The position numbers and the translations under genes are program-made. From contig NZ_CP019344.1 of assembly GCF_002117125.1 (NCBI RefSeq), positions 868,001 through 932,000 of the forward strand: DNA of 64,000 nt, written 5' to 3'. Each line of letters begins with the position of its first letter. Position 1 is the first letter of the stretch. Below the pieces are notes generated by a model that saw nothing but the letters and a program-made list of their open reading frames with translations, searched no databases and had not been told where the DNA came from. This document shows positions 19,671 to 28,232 of the stretch, piece by piece. This stretch comes from Nonlabens spongiae (GTDB lineage Bacteria; Bacteroidota; Bacteroidia; Flavobacteriales; Flavobacteriaceae).

Positions 19671-20209
19671 ATCGTCTTAATGAGTTCTACCTGAGCATTG
19701 GGCTGAAAGACAAACAGCCTTCCCGTATCCAGCTCAAGACATTCATATCTTTTTCTTAGTTTCTTGCCTTTTTGATATTTTCTGCCGTTAGGCGCTTGAA
19801 AAATCGCTCCATGCTCAATTTCAAATATATAGTATTTATCGCTCTGTGGATCGTAGGATTTGAGCCTTACCGATAGTAATGCATCTGTATCGCTACTTGC
19901 TTTTGGATTTTTGAAATGTCGAGCAAGTATGGGTAAAAGGTCTTTGGGAAATATTTCTGGGCGTAAAAGTGGCAACATCAACTGCTGGAACGTGTACTTC
20001 CATTCCTGACCGTGCGGTTTTATGTGTCTACCGTATTTTTTGAAAGCCAATAAATGAGCAATTTCATGTAAGAGCGTGATCAAAAATCGATAAGGATTCA
20101 GGTTTGAATTTACCGTAATCTGGTGGCTGCCGTCTGGATTACGGCGGTAATCACCATGCCGGGTTTTACGTTCCTGAACGATTTTGAGTTGCACGTGGTA
20201 CAACTTCAA
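19667..20209 (-). CDS. SprT-like zinc metalloprotease-domain protein; true start uncertain
   Basis: At least 180 aa. Zinc motif HEIAH (His48, Glu49, His52), with a candidate third ligand His66 in KPHGQEW. A basic C-terminal half carries KYQKGKKLRKRYECL, resembling the zinc-ribbon-like end of SprT proteins but without paired cysteines. The first standard start is TTG 20209. However, 19 more in-frame codons upstream, back to 20266 or 20269, read like the family N-terminus (LEKYLPKVAVEPITELL). They end immediately after tandem TAG stops of dsbD, with no ATG, GTG or TTG. Either an unusual AUC/GUC start is used or the N-terminus is shorter than usual. Role: possibly DNA-protein crosslink processing, by analogy only. 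Confidence 0.82.
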   Translation of the reverse strand: MKLYHVQLKIVQERKTRHGDYRRNPDGSHQITVNSNLNPYRFLITLLHEIAHLLAFKKYGRHIKPHGQEWKYTFQQLMLPLLRPEIFPKDLLPILARHFKNPKASSDTDALLSVRLKSYDPQSDKYYIFEIEHGAIFQAPNGRKYQKGKKLRKRYECLELDTGRLFVFQPNAQVELIKTI

Positions 20210-20272
20210 TAACTCGGTGATGGGCTCAACCGCAACTTTGGGCAGGTATTTTTCTAACGCGTTGATGACCTA

Positions 20273-22351
20273 CTATTTTTTATAAGCGTCAAGTCCACTT
20301 TGTAGCCAGGCAGCATACTCGTCCGGATCAGGTGTGTAGCCTACCGGTTTGACAAGATCTTTACCATCGCCATTTAATATCGCGTAATACGGTTGAGCAT
20401 TTACGTTGTATTTGGTGATCTGTAAATCACTCCATTTGTTCCCGACGGTTCTGATCTTCTTATCCGTTTTTGGTGAAACATATTGCTCATTTTTAGGGAG
20501 CGTTTTTCGCTCGTCCACGTAGAGTGAGATCAATACAAAGTCATTTTTCAACAAATTGATCACTTGAGGCTCTCCCCACACGCGTTCTTCCATCTTGCGA
20601 CAGTTGACGCATGCCCAGCCGGTAAAATCGAGGAGTACGGGTTTGTTTTCCGCTTTCGCGAAAGCGAGACCTTCTTCATAATCATGAAAGGCTACTATAT
20701 CGTGCACCGCAAGGTGAGCTCCCTCTGGCAACTCTTCTCTGAGCTCGGTTTTAGAATATCCCACTCCATAAATCGACTCAGCATAAGTCATGGGTGGCGG
20801 GAATCCAGAAATAATCTTGAGTGGCGCTCCCCACATACCCGGGATTAAATAAACTGTACAGAAAAGAGCACAAAGCGCTACAAGCAACCGTCCTACTGAA
20901 ATATTCTGCTCCAGACCATCGTGAGGCAGTTTGATCTTACCAAATAAATAAAGAGCCATCGCCGCAAATACCGCGATCCAAATTGCTATAAACACTTCTC
21001 TTGTCAAGTAGCCTAGTTGTAATACCAGATCAGCATTAGACAAAAACTTAAACGCAAATGCCAGTTCCAAGAAACCTAAAAAGACTTTAACGGTATTCAA
21101 CCAGCCACCCGATTTAGGCAGTTTTTCCATCCAGCTTGGAAAAATGGCAAAGAGCGCAAACGGAATTCCCAGCCCTATACCAAATCCCATCATGCCAAAA
21201 GTCAATGCCGTTGCTCCACCGTCAGTGGAAAGTACACTTCCTAAAACACCGCCGATCACCGGTCCCGTACAGGAAAATGAAACCAAAACCAGCGTGAGCG
21301 CCATAAAAAAGATACCGATGAGACCGCCTACGTTTGATGCTTTATCCACCTTATTTATCAAAGAGTTAGGCATCGTGATTTCAAATGCTCCGAAAAAACT
21401 AATGGCAAATATCACAAAAATGATAAAGAAGATCAGGTTGAGAACTGGGTTGGTACTGAACTCATTAAAAATGTCTGGTGAGACGCTCTGAAATAAGTGG
21501 AACGGCAAACTACAAGCCACGTAAATCAGAACGATGAACAGACCATACATCACTCCATTAAACTTACCTTTTGCAACATTTTTGTTCTGTTTGGTAAAGA
21601 AGGATACGGTCATGGGTATCATCGGGAAAACGCAGGGTGTTGCTAGGGTTAAAATACCAGCTAACAAACAAGCTAGGAAAATTCCCCAATTGCTTTTTTC
21701 ATCTTCAGTTTCTGAACCCGCATTTTCAGATTCTATTGTATCAGCTTCTTTAGAATTCTCTTCTTCAATGGTGCTATTTTCACCTTCTCCCTTAGCAGGT
21801 ATGGTCGAGGCCTCGGGAGCTTGAGCGATCAGCGGTGATTTATCTTCATCATAATATTGATCAATAATGTCAAAAGCGTCATCTGGAATGCTTGCATCAG
21901 TATCAATTTTAAAAAGTAGGTTTTCGGGTCTTGGTGCCAGACATTGCATGTCATCACACACCTGAAAATAAGCTTCTACAACAATGTAATCTAAATTAGG
22001 ATTTAGGATCTTCACTTGCTGTTCAAACTGAGCAAAGTCAGCAAACTGATATACATCAAATCCCCATACATCTGTAAATTCTGAATAGGTGCCTGTTTCT
22101 TTATTGATTCCTACCAGCTCGTAATTGCCCTCAGCATCAAAAAATGCAAACTCAGTTGCAGAAGGTCCCATATCCTCAGCACTGGTCTGTGAATAAACGT
22201 GCCACCCTGGATCAATCGTAACATTAGTAATTAGATTGTACTCGTCCTCACCTATTTTTTCAACTGCCGTGGACCACTTTGTAGGTTGGTTAATCTGAGC
22301 AAAGGATAAAAGGGAAAAAAGAAATAAAAATAGTATGGATAATTGCTTCAT
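20273..22351 (-). CDS. dsbD: DsbD-family thiol:disulfide interchange protein
   Basis: 692 aa. Signal peptide (to about residue 18), an N-terminal DsbD-alpha-like domain (25-150) with a Cys pair in FQVCDDMQCLAP, an acidic low-complexity linker (about 170-215), and a CcdA-like membrane domain. That domain has Cys residues in TPCVFPMIPM and SFSCTGPVIGG. It ends with a thioredoxin-like domain with CVNC in DFTGWACVNCRKME. It moves reducing power from cytoplasmic thioredoxin to periplasmic thiols. It overlaps tilS by 1 bp. A palindrome copy at 20651-20666 is read as LAFAKAE shortly before the thioredoxin CxxC. Confidence 0.94.
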   Translation of the reverse strand: MKQLSILFLFLFSLLSFAQINQPTKWSTAVEKIGEDEYNLITNVTIDPGWHVYSQTSAEDMGPSATEFAFFDAEGNYELVGINKETGTYSEFTDVWGFDVYQFADFAQFEQQVKILNPNLDYIVVEAYFQVCDDMQCLAPRPENLLFKIDTDASIPDDAFDIIDQYYDEDKSPLIAQAPEASTIPAKGEGENSTIEEENSKEADTIESENAGSETEDEKSNWGIFLACLLAGILTLATPCVFPMIPMTVSFFTKQNKNVAKGKFNGVMYGLFIVLIYVACSLPFHLFQSVSPDIFNEFSTNPVLNLIFFIIFVIFAISFFGAFEITMPNSLINKVDKASNVGGLIGIFFMALTLVLVSFSCTGPVIGGVLGSVLSTDGGATALTFGMMGFGIGLGIPFALFAIFPSWMEKLPKSGGWLNTVKVFLGFLELAFAFKFLSNADLVLQLGYLTREVFIAIWIAVFAAMALYLFGKIKLPHDGLEQNISVGRLLVALCALFCTVYLIPGMWGAPLKIISGFPPPMTYAESIYGVGYSKTELREELPEGAHLAVHDIVAFHDYEEGLAFAKAENKPVLLDFTGWACVNCRKMEERVWGEPQVINLLKNDFVLISLYVDERKTLPKNEQYVSPKTDKKIRTVGNKWSDLQITKYNVNAQPYYAILNGDGKDLVKPVGYTPDPDEYAAWLQSGLDAYKK
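20651..20666. repeat. Dispersed 16-bp palindrome, copy in dsbD
   Basis: Perfect CGCTTTCGCGAAAGCG, read on the minus strand as AFAKA. Confidence 0.98.
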
Positions 22352-23676
22352 TACTGTAACCTAAACTTTAAGATTTGGGTAGTACGGGAGGTAACTTTAA
22401 ATCGGTCACTGCTTTTTAATCCTGCTAACCACAACAACTCCTCACCACTCCTCAATACTAAGAAATTTTGCTTATCTATTAAGGGAATTTTGTGGTTAAT
22501 TAGAATGTCACTGACTTTCTGATAACCTCTCATCCCCAGCGGATTGATTTTATCTCCATTTTGCCAAGTGCGCAGTTGAAAAGGAAAGCTCATTAGATCA
22601 GCATCCAGTAACAAAACGTTTGGAGCGCTTTCTTCAGCAATCGTTTTTTTCCAATCCGTTGTTTTGAGCAGGATTACCTCTAAAAGTCGACCGCTGGTAA
22701 GTTCATGAGTCCCTAATTTATTGATCGTTAGATCTACTGGATTGTCTTTAGATTTTTCAGAGAGGATCAAATGTTCTCGATCTCTCAGCAAATTGTGAGA
22801 GCTGCTGTCTAGGCTCTTACCCGATTCAGAATTGAGTAGCTTGATCGCCTCTATTGCAGATATTCCAGTCTCTCTCAATAAATAATGTAGAAAAGTTTGA
22901 GTTTCTGGATATTTTTTGAGTTCCGAAATATTGAGGTATTGACGACCATTTTTTAAAGTGATTACGCTTTCGCGAAAGCGAGACAATTCGAGCTCTACCA
23001 GATTATTTGCAGCATCGAGATACTCTAGCGATTCCTGAAAATTATCCATAAGCTGCGGCATATGTTTTTTCAATTCTGGAATCACATCATGCCTCAGTGC
23101 ATTACGCTGGTAGTCCTTGCTGGCGTTGCTGCTGTCCTCACGCCAATTAATGTTTTGAGATTTGGCAAAAATCAAAATCTGCTCTCTGGTAAATGGAAGT
23201 AACGGTCTGAAAATGTGATTATTTTTTTTTGGAATCCCAGTTAGACCTTGAAGCCCAGATCCCCTGCCCAAATTAATCAAAAACGTCTCCAGTTGATCAT
23301 CCAGATGGTGTGCCGTAGCTACAAAATCAACAGTTTTGTTTTGAACCAACTCCTTGAAAAACGCATACCTCAATTCACGAGCTGCCATTTGTGTAGACAT
23401 CTTACGATCGTGAGCGTACTGTTTTGTCTCCACCGATTTTGAATGGAATTCAACATTCCAACTCCTTGCTAGATCACTGACAAATTTCTCATCATCATCA
23501 GATTCTGTACCTCTCAAATTGAAGTTGACATGAATAAATGTAAGATCAGCTCCAGCTGTTTTCAGCAAGTGAGCGAGAACCACGCTATCCAGCCCACCAC
23601 TTATCGCCAGACCTATTTTTGCATTCATCTGCTCTGAGAAATGATCCTTGATATGTTTTTTAAAAACCTCAATCAT
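22351..23676 (-). CDS. tilS: tRNA(Ile)-lysidine synthase
   Basis: Converts the wobble C of the CAU-anticodon tRNA(Ile) to lysidine, an essential step in AUA decoding. 441 aa. The PP-loop SGGLDS is at 26-31. The AARELRYAFF and ATAHHLDDQLETFL segments are typical, and a C-terminal TilS substrate-binding domain follows. It overlaps pabB by 8 bp upstream and dsbD by 1 bp downstream. The palindrome at 22965-22980 is read as LSRFRESV in the linker between the catalytic and C-terminal domains. Confidence 0.95.
   Translation of the reverse strand: MIEVFKKHIKDHFSEQMNAKIGLAISGGLDSVVLAHLLKTAGADLTFIHVNFNLRGTESDDDEKFVSDLARSWNVEFHSKSVETKQYAHDRKMSTQMAARELRYAFFKELVQNKTVDFVATAHHLDDQLETFLINLGRGSGLQGLTGIPKKNNHIFRPLLPFTREQILIFAKSQNINWREDSSNASKDYQRNALRHDVIPELKKHMPQLMDNFQESLEYLDAANNLVELELSRFRESVITLKNGRQYLNISELKKYPETQTFLHYLLRETGISAIEAIKLLNSESGKSLDSSSHNLLRDREHLILSEKSKDNPVDLTINKLGTHELTSGRLLEVILLKTTDWKKTIAEESAPNVLLLDADLMSFPFQLRTWQNGDKINPLGMRGYQKVSDILINHKIPLIDKQNFLVLRSGEELLWLAGLKSSDRFKVTSRTTQILKFRLQ
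22965..22980. repeat. Dispersed 16-bp palindrome, copy in tilS
   Basis: Perfect CGCTTTCGCGAAAGCG, read on the minus strand as RFRES. Confidence 0.98.
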
Positions 23677-24988
23677 CGTTCAAAGTGATTCCTTGTTTCT
23701 TGAGCGTTTCTAGGAGTGCATGAGCTTTTAGGAAACATTCTTCATATTCTTTTTCAGGAACAGCTTCAATGGTAATCGCACTTCCCACGGCAAAGGAGAG
23801 TTTACGCAATTGGGCGTTATATAAAATGGTTCTGATCACCACATTGAAATCAAAATTCCCATCGGGATCAAAATAACCGATGGCGCCGCTGTAAAGTCCA
23901 CGTTTAAAATTTTCATTCTCATCGATGATTTTCATCGCGCTAACCTTGGGAGCTCCAGTCATGCTTCCCATGGGAAAAGTCGCTTTTATCGCGTCGATAC
24001 CGCTTTTATCCTTTTGAAGATCTGCCGTGATACTACTGATCATGTGGTGTACCTGTTTGAAGGTGTATATTCCGTATAGCTCATCGACTTGGACACTTCC
24101 TTTTTGAGCTACACGAGAGAGGTCGTTGCGCACCAAATCAACAATCATTACATTTTCAGAGCGCTCTTTCTTATTCTCAAATAATTCTTTTTTGAAAATC
24201 TCATCCTGCTCGGGATCTTCATGGCGTCTGGCGGTACCTTTTATAGGTTGGGAAAGCAATTGATTCCCCTGGTTTTTCAAGTAACGCTCTGGACTCGCTG
24301 AGACTGCCTTAAAATCTCCGCATCGAACCAAGGCAGAAAATGGTGGTTTGCTGATATTATTCAGATGATGATATGCCTGAATCTCGTCAAATTCAACATC
24401 ATCAGCGAGAAAGCTCATGCAATAATTGGCTTCATAAATATCTCCTCGCTTAATGTGTTTTAAGAATTTTTGAGTGCTTTTCAGGTATTGATTTTTCGAG
24501 TTTTGTGCGGTCAATCTGACGGTTTGCTCTGGACTTTTTTGATTTGTCTTGCCCTGGTGACTTTTCAGGTCATTTATAAGTTGATCAATTACGGCTTGAT
24601 CTTCATAAGTATGAATGGTAAGCTTGCCTTTACTCCATTGAAAAACCCGCTCTGGGACAACAAACATTAAATCGGGAAACTCAAGTGGATCTGTATTTTT
24701 GCTCTCGAGATTTTCTAATTCATTTTTAAGATCATAACCCAGCCAGCCGAAGATCCAGTCGTTCTCGCTTTCGCGAAAGCGAGATAATTCACTTAACGCG
24801 TCACCAGCATCGCATCTCACGATATTTCTAGCTCCTGTTGCCACCAGAATACTTGCAGTTCCGTTTTTATCTTGATGATCATTGCTGTCCAGATAAAAAA
24901 GAAAAGGTTCAGAATCCAGCAATCCCAGCAGCTTATCAGCTGAAATTGAATTATCGATATCGTATGTGAAAACTGACCTTTTACTCAT
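23669..24988 (-). CDS. pabB: Aminodeoxychorismate/anthranilate synthase component I
   Basis: Chorismate-utilising enzyme, most likely the PabB step of folate synthesis. 439 aa. The C-terminal chorismate-binding domain includes IKRGDIYEANYC, PIKGTARR, NVMIVDLVRNDLSRVA, the MTGAPKVSAM motif and SGAIGYFDPDGN. The length and standalone position away from trp genes favour PabB over TrpE, but the glutaminase partner is not in view. First gene of the leftward overlapping operon. A copy of the palindrome (24766-24781) in the variable N-terminal half is read as LSRFRESE. Confidence 0.9.
   Translation of the reverse strand: MSKRSVFTYDIDNSISADKLLGLLDSEPFLFYLDSNDHQDKNGTASILVATGARNIVRCDAGDALSELSRFRESENDWIFGWLGYDLKNELENLESKNTDPLEFPDLMFVVPERVFQWSKGKLTIHTYEDQAVIDQLINDLKSHQGKTNQKSPEQTVRLTAQNSKNQYLKSTQKFLKHIKRGDIYEANYCMSFLADDVEFDEIQAYHHLNNISKPPFSALVRCGDFKAVSASPERYLKNQGNQLLSQPIKGTARRHEDPEQDEIFKKELFENKKERSENVMIVDLVRNDLSRVAQKGSVQVDELYGIYTFKQVHHMISSITADLQKDKSGIDAIKATFPMGSMTGAPKVSAMKIIDENENFKRGLYSGAIGYFDPDGNFDFNVVIRTILYNAQLRKLSFAVGSAITIEAVPEKEYEECFLKAHALLETLKKQGITLNDD
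24766..24781. repeat. Dispersed 16-bp palindrome, copy in pabB
   Basis: Perfect core; symmetry extends to 22 bp at 24763-24784. Read on the minus strand as RFRES. Confidence 0.98.
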
Positions 24989-24995
24989 GCTCGGA

Positions 24996-25003
24996 CAAAG
25001 ATA
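24996..25003 (-). promoter_or_regulatory. -7 promoter element TATCTTTG for the pabB operon
   Basis: Minus-strand TATCTTTG matches TAnnTTTG exactly and ends 8 nt before the pabB ATG (24988), implying a leaderless or near-leaderless transcript. A TTG lies upstream, but closer than the usual -33 spacing. Confidence 0.55.
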
Positions 25004-25106
25004 AAAGTCAATGCAGCAACTCCTATCGATCTATTGAAAAACTATTCAATGAAGTCTGCTACAGAAAGATTAATTTTAGAGCGCTGTCATTTATTTTGCT
25101 CAATCC

Positions 25107-25640
25107 ATGAAACGCATATTAATCACCTGCATGTTCCTGCTAGCAATGCAATCTACTTTTTCCCAGACCAAAGATTATGTAGATCAATTTATCGAGCGGC
25201 TGGAGCGATCTAAAGATTATCTGCTCCTAGTTGCAGACATGATGCCCGAAGAGGACTATCACTATCGCACTACAGCTGATTCAAATAGCTTTGCCGAACA
25301 TTTGATGCACATAGGCTGGGCAATGGACTGGCACAGTCAGACACTCATGGGGGAACGACCCGCACGAGATTGGGAAACCGATACGCTGTTAAAAGTGGAT
25401 AACAAAACCAAGGAGGAGATGATCAGCACGATGTCTGATGCCTTTGATAACACGATCAGATTTCTCAAGGAATTTGATGAGTCCAGATTAGGTGAGCGAT
25501 TGGATTATTTTGGTGCAGATCGCACCAAACTACAGATTATGATGCTCCTAGCAGATCATATTACCCACCACCGTGGGCAAATGCTGGTCCTATTGAGGTT
25601 GAAAGGTATCAAACCTCCTAGATATGTGCTTTATCAGTAA
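25107..25640 (+). CDS. Exported DinB-family protein
   Basis: 177 aa. Signal peptide MKRILITCMFLLAMQSTFS to about residue 19, then a four-helix DinB-like metal-binding bundle. The three candidate ligand histidines are in NSFAEHLMHIGW, AMDWHSQ and DHITHHRGQM. DinB-like proteins often act as thiol-dependent transferases or hydrolases; the substrate here is unknown. The signal peptide is notable, because the common members are cytoplasmic. It ends 2 bp before the antitoxin ORF. Confidence 0.82.
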   Translation: MKRILITCMFLLAMQSTFSQTKDYVDQFIERLERSKDYLLLVADMMPEEDYHYRTTADSNSFAEHLMHIGWAMDWHSQTLMGERPARDWETDTLLKVDNKTKEEMISTMSDAFDNTIRFLKEFDESRLGERLDYFGADRTKLQIMMLLADHITHHRGQMLVLLRLKGIKPPRYVLYQ

Positions 25641-25642
25641 TT

Positions 25643-25927
25643 ATGAATGCTAATTCAAAAATGATTAAATTGCTAAAAAAAGTGATGGGTGGACTGGCAT
25701 TATCAAATAAATTAATTGAAAAGTACTTCTCGTATTTAAGATTGTTAGACGATCAGTCTAAAAAGAAATTGATTAAAAAGTTGACTGGCTCAATGAAATC
25801 TTCAGCTAGTTCCAAAAAGGATATCTCAGAGTTTTTTGGAGCATGGATAGACGACAGAACTTCTCAGCAAATTAATGAAGAAATTAGAGTTTCCAGAGTT
25901 GATAAGCAGGACGGAATTACTTTTTAA
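25643..25927 (+). CDS. Putative VapB-like antitoxin
   Basis: 94 aa. No recognisable DNA-binding motif at the N-terminus, which is basic and hydrophobic (MIKLLKKVMGGLALSNKLI). The C-terminal segment FGAWIDDRTSQQINEEIRVSRV has the helix-loop-helix pattern of antitoxin tails that thread into PIN toxins. Two starts are possible: ATG 25643 or ATG 25661. The stop overlaps the toxin ATG as TAATG, the normal coupling in such modules. Role inferred from position and size. Confidence 0.7.
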   Translation: MNANSKMIKLLKKVMGGLALSNKLIEKYFSYLRLLDDQSKKKLIKKLTGSMKSSASSKKDISEFFGAWIDDRTSQQINEEIRVSRVDKQDGITF

Positions 25928-26328
25928 TGGATTATCTACTTGATACGAATATCTGTATTCACCTATTCCGTGGTGAATATGATCTTGATCAAAAATTTTT
26001 GGAAATCGGTTTACTGAATTGTGCTATATCTGAAATTACCTTAGCTGAATTAATGTTTGGGGCAGAAAACAGTAAAAATCCTTCAAAAAACAAGAATATC
26101 ATTCAGGAATTTACTGATGAAGTAAAGATAATTCCTATTTACAATGCTATTCCTATTTATGCATCTGAAAAAGTACGTTTGCGTTCAATTGGAAAAATGA
26201 TCAGCGATTTTGATCTATTAATTGGCGCGACTGCTGTTGTATACGATTTTATAATGGTCACTGAGAATCTAAAGGAATTCAATCGTATTAAAGGAATCAC
26301 ACTTGAGAATTGGGTCAATAGAAACTAA
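25927..26328 (+). CDS. PIN-domain VapC-like toxin ribonuclease
   Basis: 133 aa. PIN acidic residues: Asp6 in MDYLLDTNICIHLFRG, a Glu in ITLAELMFGA, an Asp in ISDFDLLIGATAV and TENLKEF near the C-terminus. Predicted Mg-dependent endoribonuclease that targets tRNA or rRNA when free of antitoxin. The paired antitoxin gene directly precedes it with a TAATG overlap. The module sits between chromosomal housekeeping genes, not next to a mobile element. Confidence 0.87.
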   Translation: MDYLLDTNICIHLFRGEYDLDQKFLEIGLLNCAISEITLAELMFGAENSKNPSKNKNIIQEFTDEVKIIPIYNAIPIYASEKVRLRSIGKMISDFDLLIGATAVVYDFIMVTENLKEFNRIKGITLENWVNRN

Positions 26329-26344
26329 AGTGCCTTTTTATTCT

Positions 26345-28015
26345 ATGCTCCTCCACTCGTTCTCCACGGATGTTTCTCAAATACCGCTGCCTGAAAAATT
26401 CACTTTTCCTTTTTATTATGAGCCGCACGAGCTTGCGCGCAGAGCCGCAAACGAACTGCAGCAGTATCTCGATTCTTTAGAGAATTGGTTTTTTGATTTG
26501 AAATTGGGTCCGGAAGACTATGCGCATCCGCTGGGGAAAATGTTTGGTGTTTTGGTGGTCAGAGCGCAAAATGGTGAGTTAGGTTATTTATGTGCCTTTT
26601 CTGGAGTGCGAACTGGAAAACAAGAAGATAATTTTTTTGTACCTCTTGTTTTTGATCCATTTCATGAAAACAGTCTTTACGCCCAGAAGCTGAAAGATTT
26701 AGAGCATCTAACTTCTACCATTGAAAACATGGAAGTAGACTCAAAATTGGTAAAACTCAAAAGAAAAACTGAAACAAGGGAAGCTCTCAATCTCGAGAAA
26801 CTAAAAAACGAGAAAAAGCGACAGGCAGAAAAGAAAAAACAGCGGAAAACCTTGAGAAATAAACAAGAACCGCTTCTATCTGAATTTGCTTTCAAAAAAC
26901 TGAAGGAAGAGCACCATCAAGCAAGCCTTGCTTCAAAATTTTTATTGAAAGAATATCAAATATACCTAAAGGCTCAAACCCACAATGACCGATTAAAAAT
27001 CGAGAACTGGGAAAATGAAATCTCTAAATTGAAAAATAAGAGAAAAGAACTCTCTAAACATCTTCAAGAATGGATTTTTTCCAATTATAGATTTCTCAAT
27101 GCTCGAGGAGAAACTACAAACGCGCTCGAACTCTTCAAAAACCGTCCACCTTACATTCCACCATCGGGAACTGGTGATTGTGCTGCTCCCAAACTTTTAC
27201 AATATGCTTACCAGAATCAGCTGGAACCGATTGCAATGGCTGAGTTTTGGTACGGCGAGCCACTACCCTCTCAAGTGCGCAAACATGGTCAGTTTTATCC
27301 TGCCTGTCGTTCAAAGTGTGAACCGGTGTTGGGCTTTATGCTTCAGGGTTTGGAGGTTGAGGAGAATCCGCTGTTGCAAAGTCAGAGCGTGGATTTAAAT
27401 TTGGAAATCATTTACGAGGATGATCATGTGTTTGCAGTGAACAAGCCTGCAGAACTGTTATCGGTCAGAGGAAAGGAAATTAGTGACTCCGTTCAAGAAC
27501 GGCTGGAAAGGCGATTTCCGGATGCAACTGGTCCTTTGCTTGTGCATCGTTTGGACATGAGTACCAGCGGTATCTTACTGTGTGCAAAGGATATAGAAAC
27601 CTATAAGAAACTACAAAAACAATTCACAAACCGCAGCATCAGTAAGCGGTACGTCGCTTTGCTCGATGGAATTGTCAAAGAAAAAGAAGGTTTTATAGAT
27701 TTGCCATTACGCTTGGATTTGGACAACCGTCCGTTTCAATTAGTTGATCATCAAAAAGGTAAAAGCGCCAGGACACGTTATGAGGTGCTTAAAATTCAAA
27801 ATGGGAAAACATGCATTGCTTTTTATCCCATTACCGGCCGTACGCATCAGTTGAGGGTGCACGCTGCACACAAAGATGGACTGAATTGCCCTATCATAGG
27901 TGACGACCTCTACGGCAAGCGCGCAGATCGATTGCACCTGCATGCAGAACAACTGGTTTTTGAGCATCCGGTCACAAAAGAAGAGATTCACCTCAAAGTA
28001 GAAGCTCCTTTCTAA
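26345..28015 (+). CDS. RluA-family pseudouridine synthase with long N-terminal extension
   Basis: 556 aa from ATG 26345. The C-terminal ~210 residues are an RluA-type synthase with the catalytic motif HRLDMSTSG (Asp in RLD) and ITGRTHQLRVHAAH. The first ~350 residues hold a conserved-looking region (residues ~10-110), a long charged coiled coil (about 115-250, Lys and Glu rich) and a domain ending with CRSKCEPVLGFMLQG. This arrangement exists in some Bacteroidota and gamma-proteobacteria. The RNA target, 23S rRNA or tRNA, cannot be told from sequence. No S4 domain is visible. Confidence 0.85.
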   Translation: MLLHSFSTDVSQIPLPEKFTFPFYYEPHELARRAANELQQYLDSLENWFFDLKLGPEDYAHPLGKMFGVLVVRAQNGELGYLCAFSGVRTGKQEDNFFVPLVFDPFHENSLYAQKLKDLEHLTSTIENMEVDSKLVKLKRKTETREALNLEKLKNEKKRQAEKKKQRKTLRNKQEPLLSEFAFKKLKEEHHQASLASKFLLKEYQIYLKAQTHNDRLKIENWENEISKLKNKRKELSKHLQEWIFSNYRFLNARGETTNALELFKNRPPYIPPSGTGDCAAPKLLQYAYQNQLEPIAMAEFWYGEPLPSQVRKHGQFYPACRSKCEPVLGFMLQGLEVEENPLLQSQSVDLNLEIIYEDDHVFAVNKPAELLSVRGKEISDSVQERLERRFPDATGPLLVHRLDMSTSGILLCAKDIETYKKLQKQFTNRSISKRYVALLDGIVKEKEGFIDLPLRLDLDNRPFQLVDHQKGKSARTRYEVLKIQNGKTCIAFYPITGRTHQLRVHAAHKDGLNCPIIGDDLYGKRADRLHLHAEQLVFEHPVTKEEIHLKVEAPF

Positions 28016-28028
28016 AAGCAATTTCTAT

Positions 28029-28154
28029 TGTCAGTTCGAGTGATTTCGAGGAACGAGAAATCGTATCGAGAACCTTGGAAATCGTGAACTAAAGTACTTC
28101 TCGAAACCCATTTAGTTTCGCTTCTTCTCTCAGCTAAATTCACTCGAAGTGACA
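28029..28154. repeat. 126-bp TGTCA...TGACA intergenic repeat, copy A
   Basis: Ends are inverted: TGTCAGTTCGAGTG against CACTCGAAGTGACA (13 of 14). It lies directly after the pseudouridine synthase gene. Two related elements occur at 34117-34242 (same length) and 54126-54262. It resembles a small non-autonomous element or an extragenic palindromic repeat family. It is the only feature seen in 28016-28232. Confidence 0.7.
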
Positions 28155-28232
28155 AGCGGTTGATAACAGTACTAGAGAATTCTTGTAAAATTGAAAGAAG
28201 AACTCCAAATTTGAAAACTCTAATCGATCTTC

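Noticed and set aside
25927..26328. PIN protein as part of the Wadjet or another defence system
   Set aside because: It is 17 kb away and paired with its own antitoxin in a housekeeping setting.
28029..28154. tRNA-like segment because of GTTCGAG
   Set aside because: No acceptor stem, anticodon arm or spacing fits. I saw no tRNA or rRNA gene anywhere in the window.
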